A stretch of DNA of 64,000 nt from Devosia nitrariae. Lineage in GTDB: Bacteria; Pseudomonadota; Alphaproteobacteria; Rhizobiales; Devosiaceae. Below, piece after piece: positions 1 to 8,460 of the stretch (the first letter of the stretch is position 1; each line of letters begins with the position of its first letter). The DNA lies in NCBI RefSeq assembly GCF_030160115.1, contig NZ_BSNS01000011.1:754865-818864 (forward strand). The letters run 5' to 3'. The notes beneath the pieces are model-generated. The model was not told the DNA's origin and made no database searches. It was given only the letters and a program-made list of their open reading frames with translations. A program made the position numbers and the translations under genes.

Positions 1-309
1 GATCTGCGGGCGCTCTCCGGCCAGCAGGTCGGGACCGAGGGTTGCAAGCTCGAGGCGTGTCCCGTCCGACTGCCGCAATTCGAGCGGCGCGCCAGCATGC
101 CAGTGCCAGACCTCGACGGCATCGACCCGGTGCCAGTGCGAGCGGTCGCCGGCCTCGAGCAGGTAATAGATGGCAGTGGAGTGGGGACGTCCACCGACCC
201 CTCCCGGGTCGGCGAACGTTTCGACATACCACCCGCCCTCCGGGTGTCGGGACATGCCGAGGGCGGCGATGACGTCGCCGGCGGAAAGAGCCGTCACGTC
301 ACTCATCAT
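1..309 (-). CDS. Cupin_5 (DUF985) family protein, partial
   Basis: This is the N-terminal 103 codons of a gene that runs off the left edge. The translation begins MMSDVTALSAGDVIAALGMS and continues with HPEGGWYVETF, then STAIYYLL, SHWHRVDAVEVWHWHAG and PLEL. These are the conserved blocks of the Cupin_5/DUF985 family (small beta-barrel proteins, YML079w-like), whose biochemical role is poorly defined. The ATG overlaps the TGA of the upstream ABC-F gene (ATGA), so the two are probably co-transcribed and translationally coupled. The family assignment rests on recalled motifs. The C-terminal half is outside the window. Confidence 0.8.
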   Translation of the reverse strand, partial: MMSDVTALSAGDVIAALGMSRHPEGGWYVETFADPGGVGGRPHSTAIYYLLEAGDRSHWHRVDAVEVWHWHAGAPLELRQSDGTRLELATLGPDLLAGERPQI

Positions 310-2186
310 GCCTGCTCGGCCGTCTCGAGCTGCGTGCTCATGGTCAGCCACTTCTCCTCGAGCGCTTCGAGCTCGGCGGCAAACCGCGCCTTGTCCTTGC
401 CCAGCTTGGTGACGCGCTCGGGCGCACCGTCGTAGATCGAGGGATTTTCGAATTGAACCTCGATCTTCTCGATCTCGACCTTCAGGCGCTCCATCTTGGC
501 TTCCGCGTCTTTGATCGCCTTCCTCAGCGGCGCGACCTCGGCGCGGCGAGCGGCCGCCTCCTGCTTGGCAGCTTTGCGCTCGTCCTTGGAAAGCGCGCCG
601 CCATTGCCTGCTCCCGCCTTCTCGCGCGTGCCGGTAATGGCGCGCTGGTAGCCGTCGAGATCGTCGTCGAGTTCCTTGATCGTGCCGTCGGCGGCGATCC
701 ACAGCGTGTCGCAGGTCGCTTCGATCAGGTGCCGGTCGTGGCTGATGATGAGCACGGCGCCTTCGTAGTCGTTGAGTGCGGCCACCAGTGCATCGCGGCT
801 GTCGATGTCGAGGTGGTTTGTCGGCTCGTCGAGGATCATCATGCCTGGTCCGTTGAAGGTGATGAGCCCCAGGAGCAGCCGCGCCCGTTCGCCGCCCGAC
901 AGGTTCTTGGCCTTGGTGTCCATGCGCGACTTGGTCAGCCCCATCTGCGCCAGCCTCGAACGGCGCTTGGCCTCGCTGTCATAGGGCATCAACTCGATCA
1001 CGTGCTCGAGCGGTGTCTGCTCGGGCTTGAGCTTGTCGAGCTGGTGCTGGGCGAAATGCGCGATCTCGAGCTTCTTGCCCTTCTGCAGCGTGCCGCCCAT
1101 CACCGGCAGGTCGCCGGCCAGGAGCTTGGCGAAGGTCGACTTGCCGTTGCCGTTGACGCCGACGAGGGCGATGCGGTCCTGCGGATCGATGCGCTGGGTG
1201 ATGTTGCGCAGCACAACCCTGTCGCCATAGCCCGTCGCGACGTTCTCCAGGTTGATCATGGGCATGGCCATGACGTCCTTGGGCTGCGGGAACTGGAAAG
1301 GCGCCGCGTATTCGTCGAACAGGGCCTCGGGGGGCTTCAGTCTCTCGATCATCTTCATGCGCGCCTGTGCCTGCTTGGCCTTGGTCGCCTTGGCGCGGAA
1401 GCGGTCGACGAACTTCTGCATGTGGGCGATCTGGTCGAGCGCCTTCACGCGGCCCTTGTTGTGCAGCTCCATCTGCATGCGGCGCGTGGCTTCGAAGGTG
1501 TCGTAGTTGCCTTTGTAGAAGGTGAGTTTCTTGTGCTCGAGATGGATGATCGACGTGACGGCCTTGTTGAGAAGGTCGCGGTCGTGGCTGATGAGAAAGA
1601 CGGTATAGGGATAGTTGGCCAGGTATTTCTCGAGCCATAGCGTACCCTCGAGGTCGAGATAGTTCGTCGGCTCGTCGAGAAGCAGGAGGTCCGGCTGCGA
1701 GAACAGCACGCCCGCCAGCGACACGCGCATGCGCCAACCGCCCGAAAGTTCGCGGGTCGGTGCAAGCTGCCGGTCCTGCTCGAAGCCGAGGCCCTTGAGG
1801 ATGGCGCTGGCACGCGCCTCGGCGCTGTGGGCATCGATGTCGGCAAGCCGCGTATGGATGTCGGCAATCCGGTGCGGGTCCGTCGCCGTGTCGGCCTCGC
1901 GCATCAGCGCCGCGCGCTCCTTGTCGGCCGAAAGGACGACGTCAAGGACGCTCTCTTCGCCCGCCGGCGCCTCCTGCGCGACCGCGCCGATACGCGCGCG
2001 TTTATGCAGCTCGATCGAGCCGGCATCGGGCGCGATGTGCTCCTGGATCAGGTGGAAGAGAGTTGTCTTGCCGGTGCCGTTCTTGCCCACGAACCCGGTC
2101 TTCGACCCCGTCGGCAGCACGACCGAGGCATCTTCGAAAAGCTCGCGGCCCTGAATGCGATAGGTGAGATTCAAAATTGTGAGCAT
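306..2186 (-). CDS. ABC-F family ATPase (YheS/Uup-like)
   Basis: A soluble protein of 626 residues with two ATP-binding cassettes and no membrane segments, the ABC-F layout; family members act on ribosomes as translation factors or resistance proteins. Cassette 1 has Walker A GKNGTGKTT, signature LSGGWRMR and Walker B LLLDEPTNYLD. Cassette 2 has GVNGNGKST, LSGGERAR and MILDEPTNHLD. A basic linker and a charged C-terminal coiled coil (KDAEAKMERLKVEIEKIEVQ) fit the YheS/Uup branch. I start at the internal ATG giving MLTILNLTYRI, where family members begin; an in-frame ATG seven codons upstream (2207) is possible, and neither has a strong ribosome site. The stop overlaps the start of the Cupin_5 gene. 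The exact role within ABC-F cannot be read from sequence. Confidence 0.92.
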   Translation of the reverse strand: MLTILNLTYRIQGRELFEDASVVLPTGSKTGFVGKNGTGKTTLFHLIQEHIAPDAGSIELHKRARIGAVAQEAPAGEESVLDVVLSADKERAALMREADTATDPHRIADIHTRLADIDAHSAEARASAILKGLGFEQDRQLAPTRELSGGWRMRVSLAGVLFSQPDLLLLDEPTNYLDLEGTLWLEKYLANYPYTVFLISHDRDLLNKAVTSIIHLEHKKLTFYKGNYDTFEATRRMQMELHNKGRVKALDQIAHMQKFVDRFRAKATKAKQAQARMKMIERLKPPEALFDEYAAPFQFPQPKDVMAMPMINLENVATGYGDRVVLRNITQRIDPQDRIALVGVNGNGKSTFAKLLAGDLPVMGGTLQKGKKLEIAHFAQHQLDKLKPEQTPLEHVIELMPYDSEAKRRSRLAQMGLTKSRMDTKAKNLSGGERARLLLGLITFNGPGMMILDEPTNHLDIDSRDALVAALNDYEGAVLIISHDRHLIEATCDTLWIAADGTIKELDDDLDGYQRAITGTREKAGAGNGGALSKDERKAAKQEAAARRAEVAPLRKAIKDAEAKMERLKVEIEKIEVQFENPSIYDGAPERVTKLGKDKARFAAELEALEEKWLTMSTQLETAEQA

Positions 2187-2425
2187 GTCATAATCTCGCC
2201 GATCCATCCGGGTGGATCAGCGGTCCGTCTAGGAATTGCGTTTGTGGGTGAGCCAATAGCGCGTGCCCGAGGAGATGTCTAATGCGCAGGCACCTCTCAC
2301 TCCATTCCCCTGACGCTTACCGTCGCCCTCTGCTCGGCCAGGGAAGTGGCGCGTCTTGCCTCCGTCAAACTCTCCCGCTACAAGGCGCCACCTTTTCCAA
2401 CAGACCCATTCAAGGATCGACCCAA
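2187..2425. other. Divergent intergenic region, ABC-F gene / ndk
   Basis: About 240 bases between the divergent ABC-F gene and ndk. A short inverted repeat, GATCCA/TGGATC at 2201-2218, lies at the ABC-F start. AAGGATCG just before the ndk ATG is its likely ribosome site. I see no clear promoter pair or RNA gene. Confidence 0.4.
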
Positions 2426-2848
2426 ATGGCGCTCGAACGCACCTTCTCCATCATCAAGCCGGATGCCGTCCGCCGCAATCTCATCGGCAAGATCATCGCC
2501 AAGTTCGAAGAGAACGGTCTGCGCCCGGTGGCGATGAAGAAGATCCACATGACGCGCGAGCAGGCCGAAGGCTTCTACGCCGTCCATAAGGAGCGTCCGT
2601 TCTTCACCGAGCTCGTCGAGCAGATGATCGCCTCGCCCGTCGTCGTTCAGGTGCTCGAGGGCGAGAATGCGATCGCGCGCAACCGCGAGATCATGGGCGC
2701 GACCAACCCGGCCAACGCCGACGAGGGCACGATCCGCAAGGAATTCGCCCTGTCGGTCGGTGAAAACTCGGTGCACGGCTCCGACGCCCCCGAGACCGCG
2801 CGCGAAGAGATCAAGTTCTTCTTCACCGACGACGAGATCGTCGGCTGA
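2426..2848 (+). CDS. ndk: Nucleoside diphosphate kinase
   Basis: A 140-residue NDK, which transfers the gamma-phosphate of ATP to nucleoside diphosphates in the cytoplasm and balances (d)NTP pools. The protein opens [15 protein letters not shown], has the nucleotide-binding [13 protein letters not shown] block, and carries the phosphorylated His117 in [10 protein letters not shown]. Length matches bacterial Ndk. The ATG is preceded by AAGGA at suitable spacing; the frame stays open upstream, but those codons are not Ndk-like. Monocistronic, with a strong terminator directly after it. Confidence 0.98.
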   Translation: MALERTFSIIKPDAVRRNLIGKIIAKFEENGLRPVAMKKIHMTREQAEGFYAVHKERPFFTELVEQMIASPVVVQVLEGENAIARNREIMGATNPANADEGTIRKEFALSVGENSVHGSDAPETAREEIKFFFTDDEIVG

Positions 2849-2872
2849 CACCGTCGCATTCACGCAAATTCT

Positions 2873-2900
2873 GGGCCGCCTCCGGGCGGCCCTTTTGTTT
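2873..2900 (+). terminator. Rho-independent terminator of ndk
   Basis: An 8-bp perfect stem GGGCCGCC/GGCGGCCC with a TCCG loop, followed by TTTTGTTT, 24 bases after the ndk stop. Confidence 0.9.
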
Positions 2901-2916
2901 GCCGGCATAGCGCCGT

Positions 2917-3528
2917 CTAAACCCCCTCCGGCTCCGACGCCCCCGCCACGTGCTCGGCCAGTACCTCTATCTGTGCCAGGACGTTGCCGCGCCGCGTCTC
3001 GACGTCCTCGGCCCAGTGGCTGAACCGCTCGAGAAGCGGCAGGAACCGGGAGAGGTCTTCGGCACTCCACCCGGCAAAAAAGTCTCCCATCAACAGGAAC
3101 CGATAGGCGCGCACCGCTCCCGTCACCTCGCGGCCCTTGTCGGTCAGGGCGATGAGCGTGCGCCGGGAATCCGCCTGGCTGGCCACGCGCTCGGCATACT
3201 CGTCATCGACGAGTTCGGCGATCAGCCGGCTTGCCCGTGACGGATCGATGCCGATACGGGCCGCCACTGTCGACACCATCGTCTCCTCGCCCCCCGTCTC
3301 GCCGAACTCGTGCACCGGCGCCTCGATGGCGGTGAGCACATCGAGCTGGGCAAGGTCGAGTTTCAAGCCCAGGTCCCGGATGGCCACGTGGCTGAGTTCG
3401 CGCTTGACCACCCGTCGGCGCCAGTTCTGCAACAGGGCATCCACGCGCTTCACCGCGTCGATCGTCTGGTCATCGGCACCCGCCTGCTGCAACAGGCTTT
3501 CAACCTCGGGCGTTCTCGGTTCGGACAT
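2917..3528 (-). CDS. MarR-family transcriptional regulator
   Basis: A 203-residue winged-helix regulator. The central part contains the MarR wing region (VSTVAARIGIDPSRASRLIAEL, then ASQADSRRTLIALTDKGREV), where RR-LI-LTDKG is the typical wing. N- and C-terminal helices would form the dimer. The start is MSEPRTPEVES because AGGAG lies about 10 bases upstream; an upstream ATG at 3582 lies inside the operator palindrome and is unlikely. It is divergent from an EmrB/QacA-type exporter, the classic arrangement in which a MarR protein represses an efflux pump until a toxic ligand binds. The inducer is unknown. Confidence 0.9.
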   Translation of the reverse strand: MSEPRTPEVESLLQQAGADDQTIDAVKRVDALLQNWRRRVVKRELSHVAIRDLGLKLDLAQLDVLTAIEAPVHEFGETGGEETMVSTVAARIGIDPSRASRLIAELVDDEYAERVASQADSRRTLIALTDKGREVTGAVRAYRFLLMGDFFAGWSAEDLSRFLPLLERFSHWAEDVETRRGNVLAQIEVLAEHVAGASEPEGV

Positions 3529-3557
3529 GGCACGGGCGCTCCTGATGCATGCTTTGT

Positions 3558-3600
3558 GCAGATGCATGCTGTTGACATGCATCTGCTGCGAACAGATATA
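3558..3600. promoter_or_regulatory. MarR operator overlapping the exporter promoter
   Basis: A perfect inverted repeat GCAGATGCATG (3558-3568) / CATGCATCTGC (3576-3586) with a 7-base spacer lies between the divergent regulator and MFS gene. A plus-strand promoter, TTGACA (3572-3577) with 17-base spacing to GATATA (3595-3600), starts inside the repeat, so a bound regulator would block RNA polymerase. The assignment to the adjacent MarR protein is inference. Confidence 0.75.
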
Positions 3601-3673
3601 GGTTGATGCAGCGATTTCAAGTCGTCAATTTATTCCGCGGCGCCCGACCGGTGCCGGCAACGAAAGCCTTCTC

Positions 3674-5233
3674 ATGTCACCCACGCCGATTTCTCCGGAG
3701 GCAGATCCCGCCGCCGGCCAGTCCATACCGCTGATCATCGGGTCCGTCGCCGTCACGCTCCTGCTCGCCTCCCTCGGCCAGACCATCGTGTCTCCGGCGC
3801 TTCCGACCATCGTCGGCGAATTTGGCGGGCTCGACCACCTCACCTGGGTGGTCACCGCCTATCTGCTGGCCTCGACGGTCGTTGCGCCGATCTACGGCAA
3901 GCTCGGCGACCTTTATGGCCGCAAGCGTGTGCTGCAGGTAGCGATCCTGATCTTCCTTGCCGGCGCCATTGTCTCCGGCGTAGCCGTCAACATGCTCACC
4001 CTCATCATCGGCCGCACGGTTCAGGGACTTGGCGGCGGCGGGTTGATGGTCGTTGCCATGTCTGTGGTCGCCGACGTCATCCCGCCGCGCAAGCGCGGCA
4101 AGATCCAGGGCATCTTCGGCGCGGTGTTCGGAGTGTCCACGATAGTCGGCCCGCTGCTCGGCGGTTTCTTCGTCGAGCATTTCTCCTGGCACTGGATCTT
4201 CTTTGTCAACCTGCCGCTCGGCCTAGTCGCGCTGGCGGTGATCTCGATTGCGCTCAAGCCCAGGCCGGGTGCCGCGCGTTCCATCGACTATCTCGGCGCC
4301 GTGCTGCTCACTGCAACGCTCTCGGCTATCGTGCTCTTTACCAGCCTCGGCGGCAGCACCATCGCCTGGGCGTCGGCGCCGAGCATCGCGCTCGTTACGA
4401 TCGCGGTCGTCTCGCTCGCTCTTTTCATCCGGGCCGAGACAAGGGCAGCGGAGCCGGTGCTGCCGCTTTCGCTCTTTGCCAACAATGTCTTTGCCATCTC
4501 CAACACCGTCAGTGCCATTGTCGGCCTCGCCATGTTCGGCTCCATCACCTTCCTGCCGCTCTACCTGCAGACGGTGCAGGGCGTCTCGCCTACCCAGTCC
4601 GCGCTGGCGCTGGTTCCGATGATGGTCGGCCTCATCGGCGCCTCGACCCTTTCCGGCTTCGCCATGAGCCGCACCGGCCGCTATAAGGTCCTGCCGATCC
4701 TTTCGACCGCTGTGCTCTTCGTCGGCATGATGCTGCTGTCCACCGTTGGCGTCGATACGTCCACCTGGCTCATTGGCCTTTACATGTTCCTCGTTGGCGC
4801 AGGCATCGGCCCGGTCAACAGCGTTTCGGTCACCGCCGTCCAGAATGCCGTGCCGCGCAGCATGGTCGGGGTCGGCACTGCCGGCGTCACCATGTTTCGC
4901 CAGATCGGCGGCTCCATCGGCGTGTCGGCCTTTGGCGCACTCTTTTCGGCCGGTTTGACCGCCCGTCTCGCTGCTATCCCCGGTCTTGAAGGCGAGCACT
5001 CCATCAGCGCCGCGACCCTGGCAACACTTCCCGATGCAAGTCGTACCCTTGCGCTCGATGCCTTTGTCGGCGCCCTTCACCCCATCTTCTACGTTGGAGC
5101 AGGCGCCGCGGCCCTGGCCTGCTGCTTCTCGCTGTTCCTCAAGGAGGTGCCGCTCGCTTCGAGCTTCCGACAGGAGCCCGAGGCCGAGATCGACGCCGAG
5201 GAAGCGGCGACCGCCGCGGCCGTCGGCAGGTAA
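3674..5233 (+). CDS. DHA2-family (EmrB/QacA) MFS drug exporter
   Basis: A 519-residue inner-membrane protein with about 14 hydrophobic segments, as expected for the 14-TM drug:H+ antiporter (DHA2) family. MFS motif A appears as GKLGDLYGRKRV after TM2. The GPLLGGFFVEHFSWHWIFFVNLP stretch is the usual TM5/TM6 region of this family, with the gating GP motif. The C-terminus is a short Glu/Ala-rich cytoplasmic tail. The divergent MarR gene and its palindrome probably keep it off until a substrate is present. The substrate cannot be predicted. Confidence 0.93.
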   Translation: MSPTPISPEADPAAGQSIPLIIGSVAVTLLLASLGQTIVSPALPTIVGEFGGLDHLTWVVTAYLLASTVVAPIYGKLGDLYGRKRVLQVAILIFLAGAIVSGVAVNMLTLIIGRTVQGLGGGGLMVVAMSVVADVIPPRKRGKIQGIFGAVFGVSTIVGPLLGGFFVEHFSWHWIFFVNLPLGLVALAVISIALKPRPGAARSIDYLGAVLLTATLSAIVLFTSLGGSTIAWASAPSIALVTIAVVSLALFIRAETRAAEPVLPLSLFANNVFAISNTVSAIVGLAMFGSITFLPLYLQTVQGVSPTQSALALVPMMVGLIGASTLSGFAMSRTGRYKVLPILSTAVLFVGMMLLSTVGVDTSTWLIGLYMFLVGAGIGPVNSVSVTAVQNAVPRSMVGVGTAGVTMFRQIGGSIGVSAFGALFSAGLTARLAAIPGLEGEHSISAATLATLPDASRTLALDAFVGALHPIFYVGAGAAALACCFSLFLKEVPLASSFRQEPEAEIDAEEAATAAAVGR

Positions 5234-5250
5234 CCATTCGAGCGTGTCGA

Positions 5251-5271
5251 GTCGGTCAAGACTTGACCGAC
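5251..5271. repeat. Palindrome after the MFS exporter gene
   Basis: Arms GTCGGTCAAG and CTTGACCGAC are separated by one base, 18 bases after the stop. No T-tract follows, so it is either a weak terminator or a protein-binding palindrome; I cannot tell which. Confidence 0.4.
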
Positions 5272-5354
5272 CCTCCAGGGAGCTTAAATAAAAGTCAGGC
5301 GATATTGATCAGATCAGTATTGTCGGTCGTATCCGATGGAAGGGGGCGGAGACG

Positions 5355-6014
5355 ATGGACGTATTTGCGAGCGAAACCGCGCCGTTCGCCGTCGCCCTGG
5401 CCGTAACCCTTTCTATTGCTGTCCTCGAACTGGTGGGGCTCCTCGCCGGACTTCAGCCCTCGGCCGCAATCGATTCCGCTCTCCCCGATCTCGACGTCGA
5501 TGTCGACGCACCCGACCTCGCCAGTCCCGATGCCGGCTTCTCACCGCTGAGCCACGTGTTGAGCTGGCTTTCGTTCGGGCGGCTGCCTGCCCTTGTCGTG
5601 CTGCTCATTGCCGCGTCGAGCTTCGGGCTCATCGGTTTTGCCGAACAGGAATTCCTGCGCCGCACCTTCGGCTTCGCACTCGATCCCTGGATCGCCAGTG
5701 TCCCGGCCGTTGTCGGTGCCGCTTTTGTCACCCGCCATCTTGGTCGGGGCCTGGCCCGCATCATGCCGAGGGAAGAAACCGACGCGGTCAGCACGCGTAG
5801 TTTCGTCGGTCGTATCGCCACGATCTTTCGCGGCGAGGCGCGTCCGGGACAACCGGCGGAAGCAAAGCTCGTCGATACCCGCGGCAAGACCCAATACCTG
5901 CTGGTCGAGCCCGAGGACCCCGAACAGGTGTTCCCCGCCGGCTCCCAGGTATTGATCGTCAGCCAGGACGGCGGCGTCTATCGGGCCATCACCCGGCTGA
6001 AGCCCGCGCCCTGA
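5355..6014 (+). CDS. yqiJ: YqiJ-like membrane protein, partner of YqiK
   Basis: A 219-residue protein with an N-terminal membrane segment (residues ~10-32), a periplasmic stretch, two more segments around 78-93 and 108-125, and a C-terminal beta-rich OB-fold-like domain (FVGRIATIFRGEARPGQPAEA). It is translationally coupled (TGATG) to a flotillin gene. This pair matches the NfeD-like/YqiJ plus YqiK layout of enterobacteria. The C-terminal domain is thought to cooperate with the flotillin in membrane microdomains. GGGGGCGGAG upstream supports the start. Confidence 0.82.
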   Translation: MDVFASETAPFAVALAVTLSIAVLELVGLLAGLQPSAAIDSALPDLDVDVDAPDLASPDAGFSPLSHVLSWLSFGRLPALVVLLIAASSFGLIGFAEQEFLRRTFGFALDPWIASVPAVVGAAFVTRHLGRGLARIMPREETDAVSTRSFVGRIATIFRGEARPGQPAEAKLVDTRGKTQYLLVEPEDPEQVFPAGSQVLIVSQDGGVYRAITRLKPAP

Positions 6015-7876
6015 TGGCGACCAAGCAGAAAACGCCCGACGGGCAGCAGATTACCGACTCTCTGCCTGAGGCAACCACGACGACCGGTGTCCCCGCCACC
6101 CCCGCGACCGAGGAGTTCGCCCCCATGTCTCAATCGTTTCTCGACATCCTGACCGCCACAGCGGTCATCCTTGTGGTGCTCTTTGCCATCGGGCTCGTTT
6201 TCTCCAGGCTCTACCGGCGCTCGTCCAAGGAGGTCTCGTTCGTCCGCACCGGGTTCGGTGGCCAGAAGGTCATCATGAATGGCGGCGCGCTGGTTTTTCC
6301 CGTGCTTCACGAGCAGATCCCCGTCAACATGAACACGCTGCGGCTCGAGGTACGGCGGGCCAATGAGCAGGCGCTGATCACCAGGGACCGCATGCGTGTC
6401 GACGTACAGGCCGAATTCTATGTGCGGGTGCAGCCGGTGGTCGAATCAATTGCCAACGCCGCCCAGACGCTTGGCCGGCGCACCATGGAGCCTGGCGCGC
6501 TCAAGGAACTGGTCGAAGGCAAGTTCGTCGATGCCCTGCGTGCGGTCGCGGCCGAGATGGCCATGGAAGAACTGCACGAGCAGCGGGTCAGCTTCGTGCA
6601 GAAGGTGCAGGCGGCGGTCTCCGAAGACATCCTCAAGAACGGGTTGGAGCTGGAGTCGGTTTCGCTGACCGGCCTCGACCAGACCAACCGCGAGTTCTTC
6701 AACCCGGACAACGCGTTCGACGCCGAAGGTTTGACCAAGCTCACCCAGGCCATCGAGGAGCGTCGCAAGACGCGTAACGACATCGAGCAGGAAACGCAGG
6801 TGCTCATCGAGCGCAAAAATCTCGACGCCGAGCAGCAGAAATACCAGATCGCCCGCGACAAGGAGTTCGCCCGTCTGGAGCAGGAGCGCGAGATCCAGGT
6901 CCGCGCGGCTGAGCAAACCGCGCTCATCCGCCAGGAGCAGGCCGACCGCGAGCGGGAGGCGGAGCAGGCGCGGATCCTCGCCGACCAGAGGGTGCGCGAA
7001 GCCGGCATCTCCTCCGACCAGATCGTGGCTGAGCGCGAGATCGCCAGGACTCTGGCGGTCGAGGCGGCCGCCGTTGACAAGGCCAAGCAGATATCGCTCG
7101 CCGAGCAGACGCGCGACATCGCCGTCGCCGAGAAGTCGCGCGAGAAATCCGAAGCCGATGCCGCCGCCGACGAAGCGCGCGCCATTGCTGCCAAGGCCGC
7201 CGAAGAGGTGGCGACGGCGCGGCAGACCGCCATTGCCGAGCGCGAAAAGGAGATCCAGCTCATCGAGGCGCGCAAGGCTGCCGAGCAGCAGGCCATCGCC
7301 ATAACCGTGGCCGCGGACGCCGAAAAGGCTGCGGCGGCCGACCGGGCCGAGGCGCTGCGTGTCGCTGCCAATGCCGAGGCCGAAAAGCAACGGCTGACCG
7401 CCAAAGGTGCGGCAGACGCGGAAAAGCTGCGTGCCGAGGCCCTGGCGGCGGTGTACAAGGTCGAGGCCGAGGGCAAGCGCTCGGTCAACGAAGCGTCTAA
7501 TGTCCTGAGCCCCGATCAGATCGCCATGCAGGTGCGGGTCAGGCTTATCGAGGCCCTGCCGCAGATCATCGCCGAATCGGTCAAGCCGATTGAGAATATC
7601 GAAGGCATCAAGATCCTGCAGGTCGACGGGCTCAATGGGCTCGGTGCCGGCGGCAACGGCAGTGGCGAAGGCGTCACCACCAACGGGGGCCTGGCTGACC
7701 AGGCCGTCGCCGCCGCGCTCCGCTATCGCAGCCAGGCACCGCTGATCGATGCACTGATGGGCGAGTTGGGTCTCTCCGGTGGCACACTCAATGGGCTCGC
7801 CTCGACAAGCATCAGCGAGAACCAGCCCGCCTCCAAGCCACCCGTCGAAACGCGGCCTGCATCGCGCAAAGGCTAG
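6014..7876 (+). CDS. yqiK: Flotillin family protein YqiK
   Basis: A 620-residue membrane-anchored flotillin. After a soluble N-terminal extension of about 40 residues there is one membrane segment (~46-68, LDILTATAVILVVLFAIGLV). An SPFH/band-7 domain follows (~75-260; VRTGFGGQKVIMNGGALVFP is its typical opening). A long Ala/Glu/Arg-rich coiled coil covers ~255-500, and a C-terminal oligomerisation region ends near 620. Flotillins scaffold membrane microdomains. The start codon overlaps the yqiJ stop. The N-terminal extension is not typical; an internal ATG (MSQSFLDI, codon 38) is an alternative start, though the TGATG overlap favours the first. Confidence 0.92.
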   Translation: MATKQKTPDGQQITDSLPEATTTTGVPATPATEEFAPMSQSFLDILTATAVILVVLFAIGLVFSRLYRRSSKEVSFVRTGFGGQKVIMNGGALVFPVLHEQIPVNMNTLRLEVRRANEQALITRDRMRVDVQAEFYVRVQPVVESIANAAQTLGRRTMEPGALKELVEGKFVDALRAVAAEMAMEELHEQRVSFVQKVQAAVSEDILKNGLELESVSLTGLDQTNREFFNPDNAFDAEGLTKLTQAIEERRKTRNDIEQETQVLIERKNLDAEQQKYQIARDKEFARLEQEREIQVRAAEQTALIRQEQADREREAEQARILADQRVREAGISSDQIVAEREIARTLAVEAAAVDKAKQISLAEQTRDIAVAEKSREKSEADAAADEARAIAAKAAEEVATARQTAIAEREKEIQLIEARKAAEQQAIAITVAADAEKAAAADRAEALRVAANAEAEKQRLTAKGAADAEKLRAEALAAVYKVEAEGKRSVNEASNVLSPDQIAMQVRVRLIEALPQIIAESVKPIENIEGIKILQVDGLNGLGAGGNGSGEGVTTNGGLADQAVAAALRYRSQAPLIDALMGELGLSGGTLNGLASTSISENQPASKPPVETRPASRKG

Positions 7877-7943
7877 AGCGTGTTCAGCAAAAATTCGAAC
7901 ACCACTTTCGCGGCTAGGGTTGCGCAGCAATAGAAAGCCACGT
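7874..7943 (+). repeat. Intergenic repeat element, copy 1
   Basis: Starts at the yqiK stop with CTAGAGCGTGTTCAGCAAAA and continues with CCACTTTCGCGG and GCAGCAA. The same arrangement recurs at 8403. Imperfect copy of a short dispersed intergenic element of the TAGAGCG type, which I recall as common in Hyphomicrobiales. Confidence 0.5.
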
Positions 7944-8022
7944 CGGCCGCTTCTCCCGGCGCATATCCGATTTGCGCCGGAATCACTTTTCTTGGTTGGC
8001 GTCCGTATCTAGATTGAGATGT

Positions 8023-8070
8023 GCGGGGACGACCCCGCGTTTTCTCCATTACATCGGTCGGGACGACCCG
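8023..8070 (+). ncRNA. Guanidine-II (mini-ykkC) riboswitch
   Basis: Two small hairpins with identical ACGA loops: P1 GCGGGG-ACGA-CCCCGC (8023-8038) and P2 CGGG-ACGA-CCCG (8059-8070), 20 bases apart. The ribosome site (GGAAGGGAAA) and the SugE/Gdx start at 8090 follow immediately. Twin ACGR-loop hairpins are the definition of the mini-ykkC motif, shown to bind guanidinium. Ligand binding is expected to expose the ribosome site and switch on export. Confidence 0.93.
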
Positions 8071-8089
8071 CCACGGAAGGGAAAAACCC

Positions 8090-8404
8090 ATGGCTTGGGT
8101 CTATCTGGCTGTTGCCGGCCTTTTGGAGGTCGGCTGGGCGATCGGTCTCAAATACACTGAAGGCTTCACCCGCCCGGTGCCATCGGTTTTGACCGCCGGC
8201 GCCATGGTTCTGAGTGTCATCCTGCTCGGGCTCGCATTGCGGGACCTGCCGGTCGGCACCGGCTATGCGGTCTGGACCGGCATAGGCACCGTCGGCACGG
8301 CACTGCTCGGCATCTATCTCTTCGGCGACGCGGCTACGGCCCTGCGGCTTGGCTGCATAGGGCTGATCGTGGCGGGTATCGTCGGCCTCAAGCTCGTTTC
8401 CTAG
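8090..8404 (+). CDS. gdx: SMR-family guanidinium exporter (SugE/Gdx-like)
   Basis: A 104-residue, four-helix small multidrug resistance protein: [20 protein letters not shown] holds the essential membrane Glu13, followed by [10 protein letters not shown] and the [11 protein letters not shown] block. Bacterial Gdx proteins exchange guanidinium for protons as antiparallel dimers in the inner membrane. A guanidine-II riboswitch directly upstream supports guanidinium, rather than quaternary ammonium compounds, as substrate. The ATG follows GGAAGGGAAAAACCC. The gene stands alone rather than as a two-subunit SMR pair. Confidence 0.95.
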   Translation: MAWVYLAVAGLLEVGWAIGLKYTEGFTRPVPSVLTAGAMVLSVILLGLALRDLPVGTGYAVWTGIGTVGTALLGIYLFGDAATALRLGCIGLIVAGIVGLKLVS

Positions 8405-8460
8405 AGCGTTTCAGCGAAAGTGGACGCCACTTTTGCGGTTCGAGAACGCCGCAGCAGTTC
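8403..8460 (+). repeat. Intergenic repeat element, copy 2
   Basis: Begins CTAGAGCGTTTCAGCGAAAG at the gdx stop. GAAAGTGG and CCACTTTT form a small hairpin (GCGAAAGTGGACGCCACTTTTGC), and GCAGCAG follows. It resembles the copy at 7874, so the riboswitch-gdx unit is bracketed by two copies of the same element. Confidence 0.5.

Noticed and set aside
453-1640. 395-codon plus-strand frame inside the ABC-F gene
   Set aside because: Shadow of the minus-strand ABC-F gene, whose Walker motifs are in the other frame.
2201-2218. GATCCA/TGGATC inverted repeat at the ABC-F start
   Set aside because: Only 6 bp arms with no partner evidence; likely chance in a GC-rich region.
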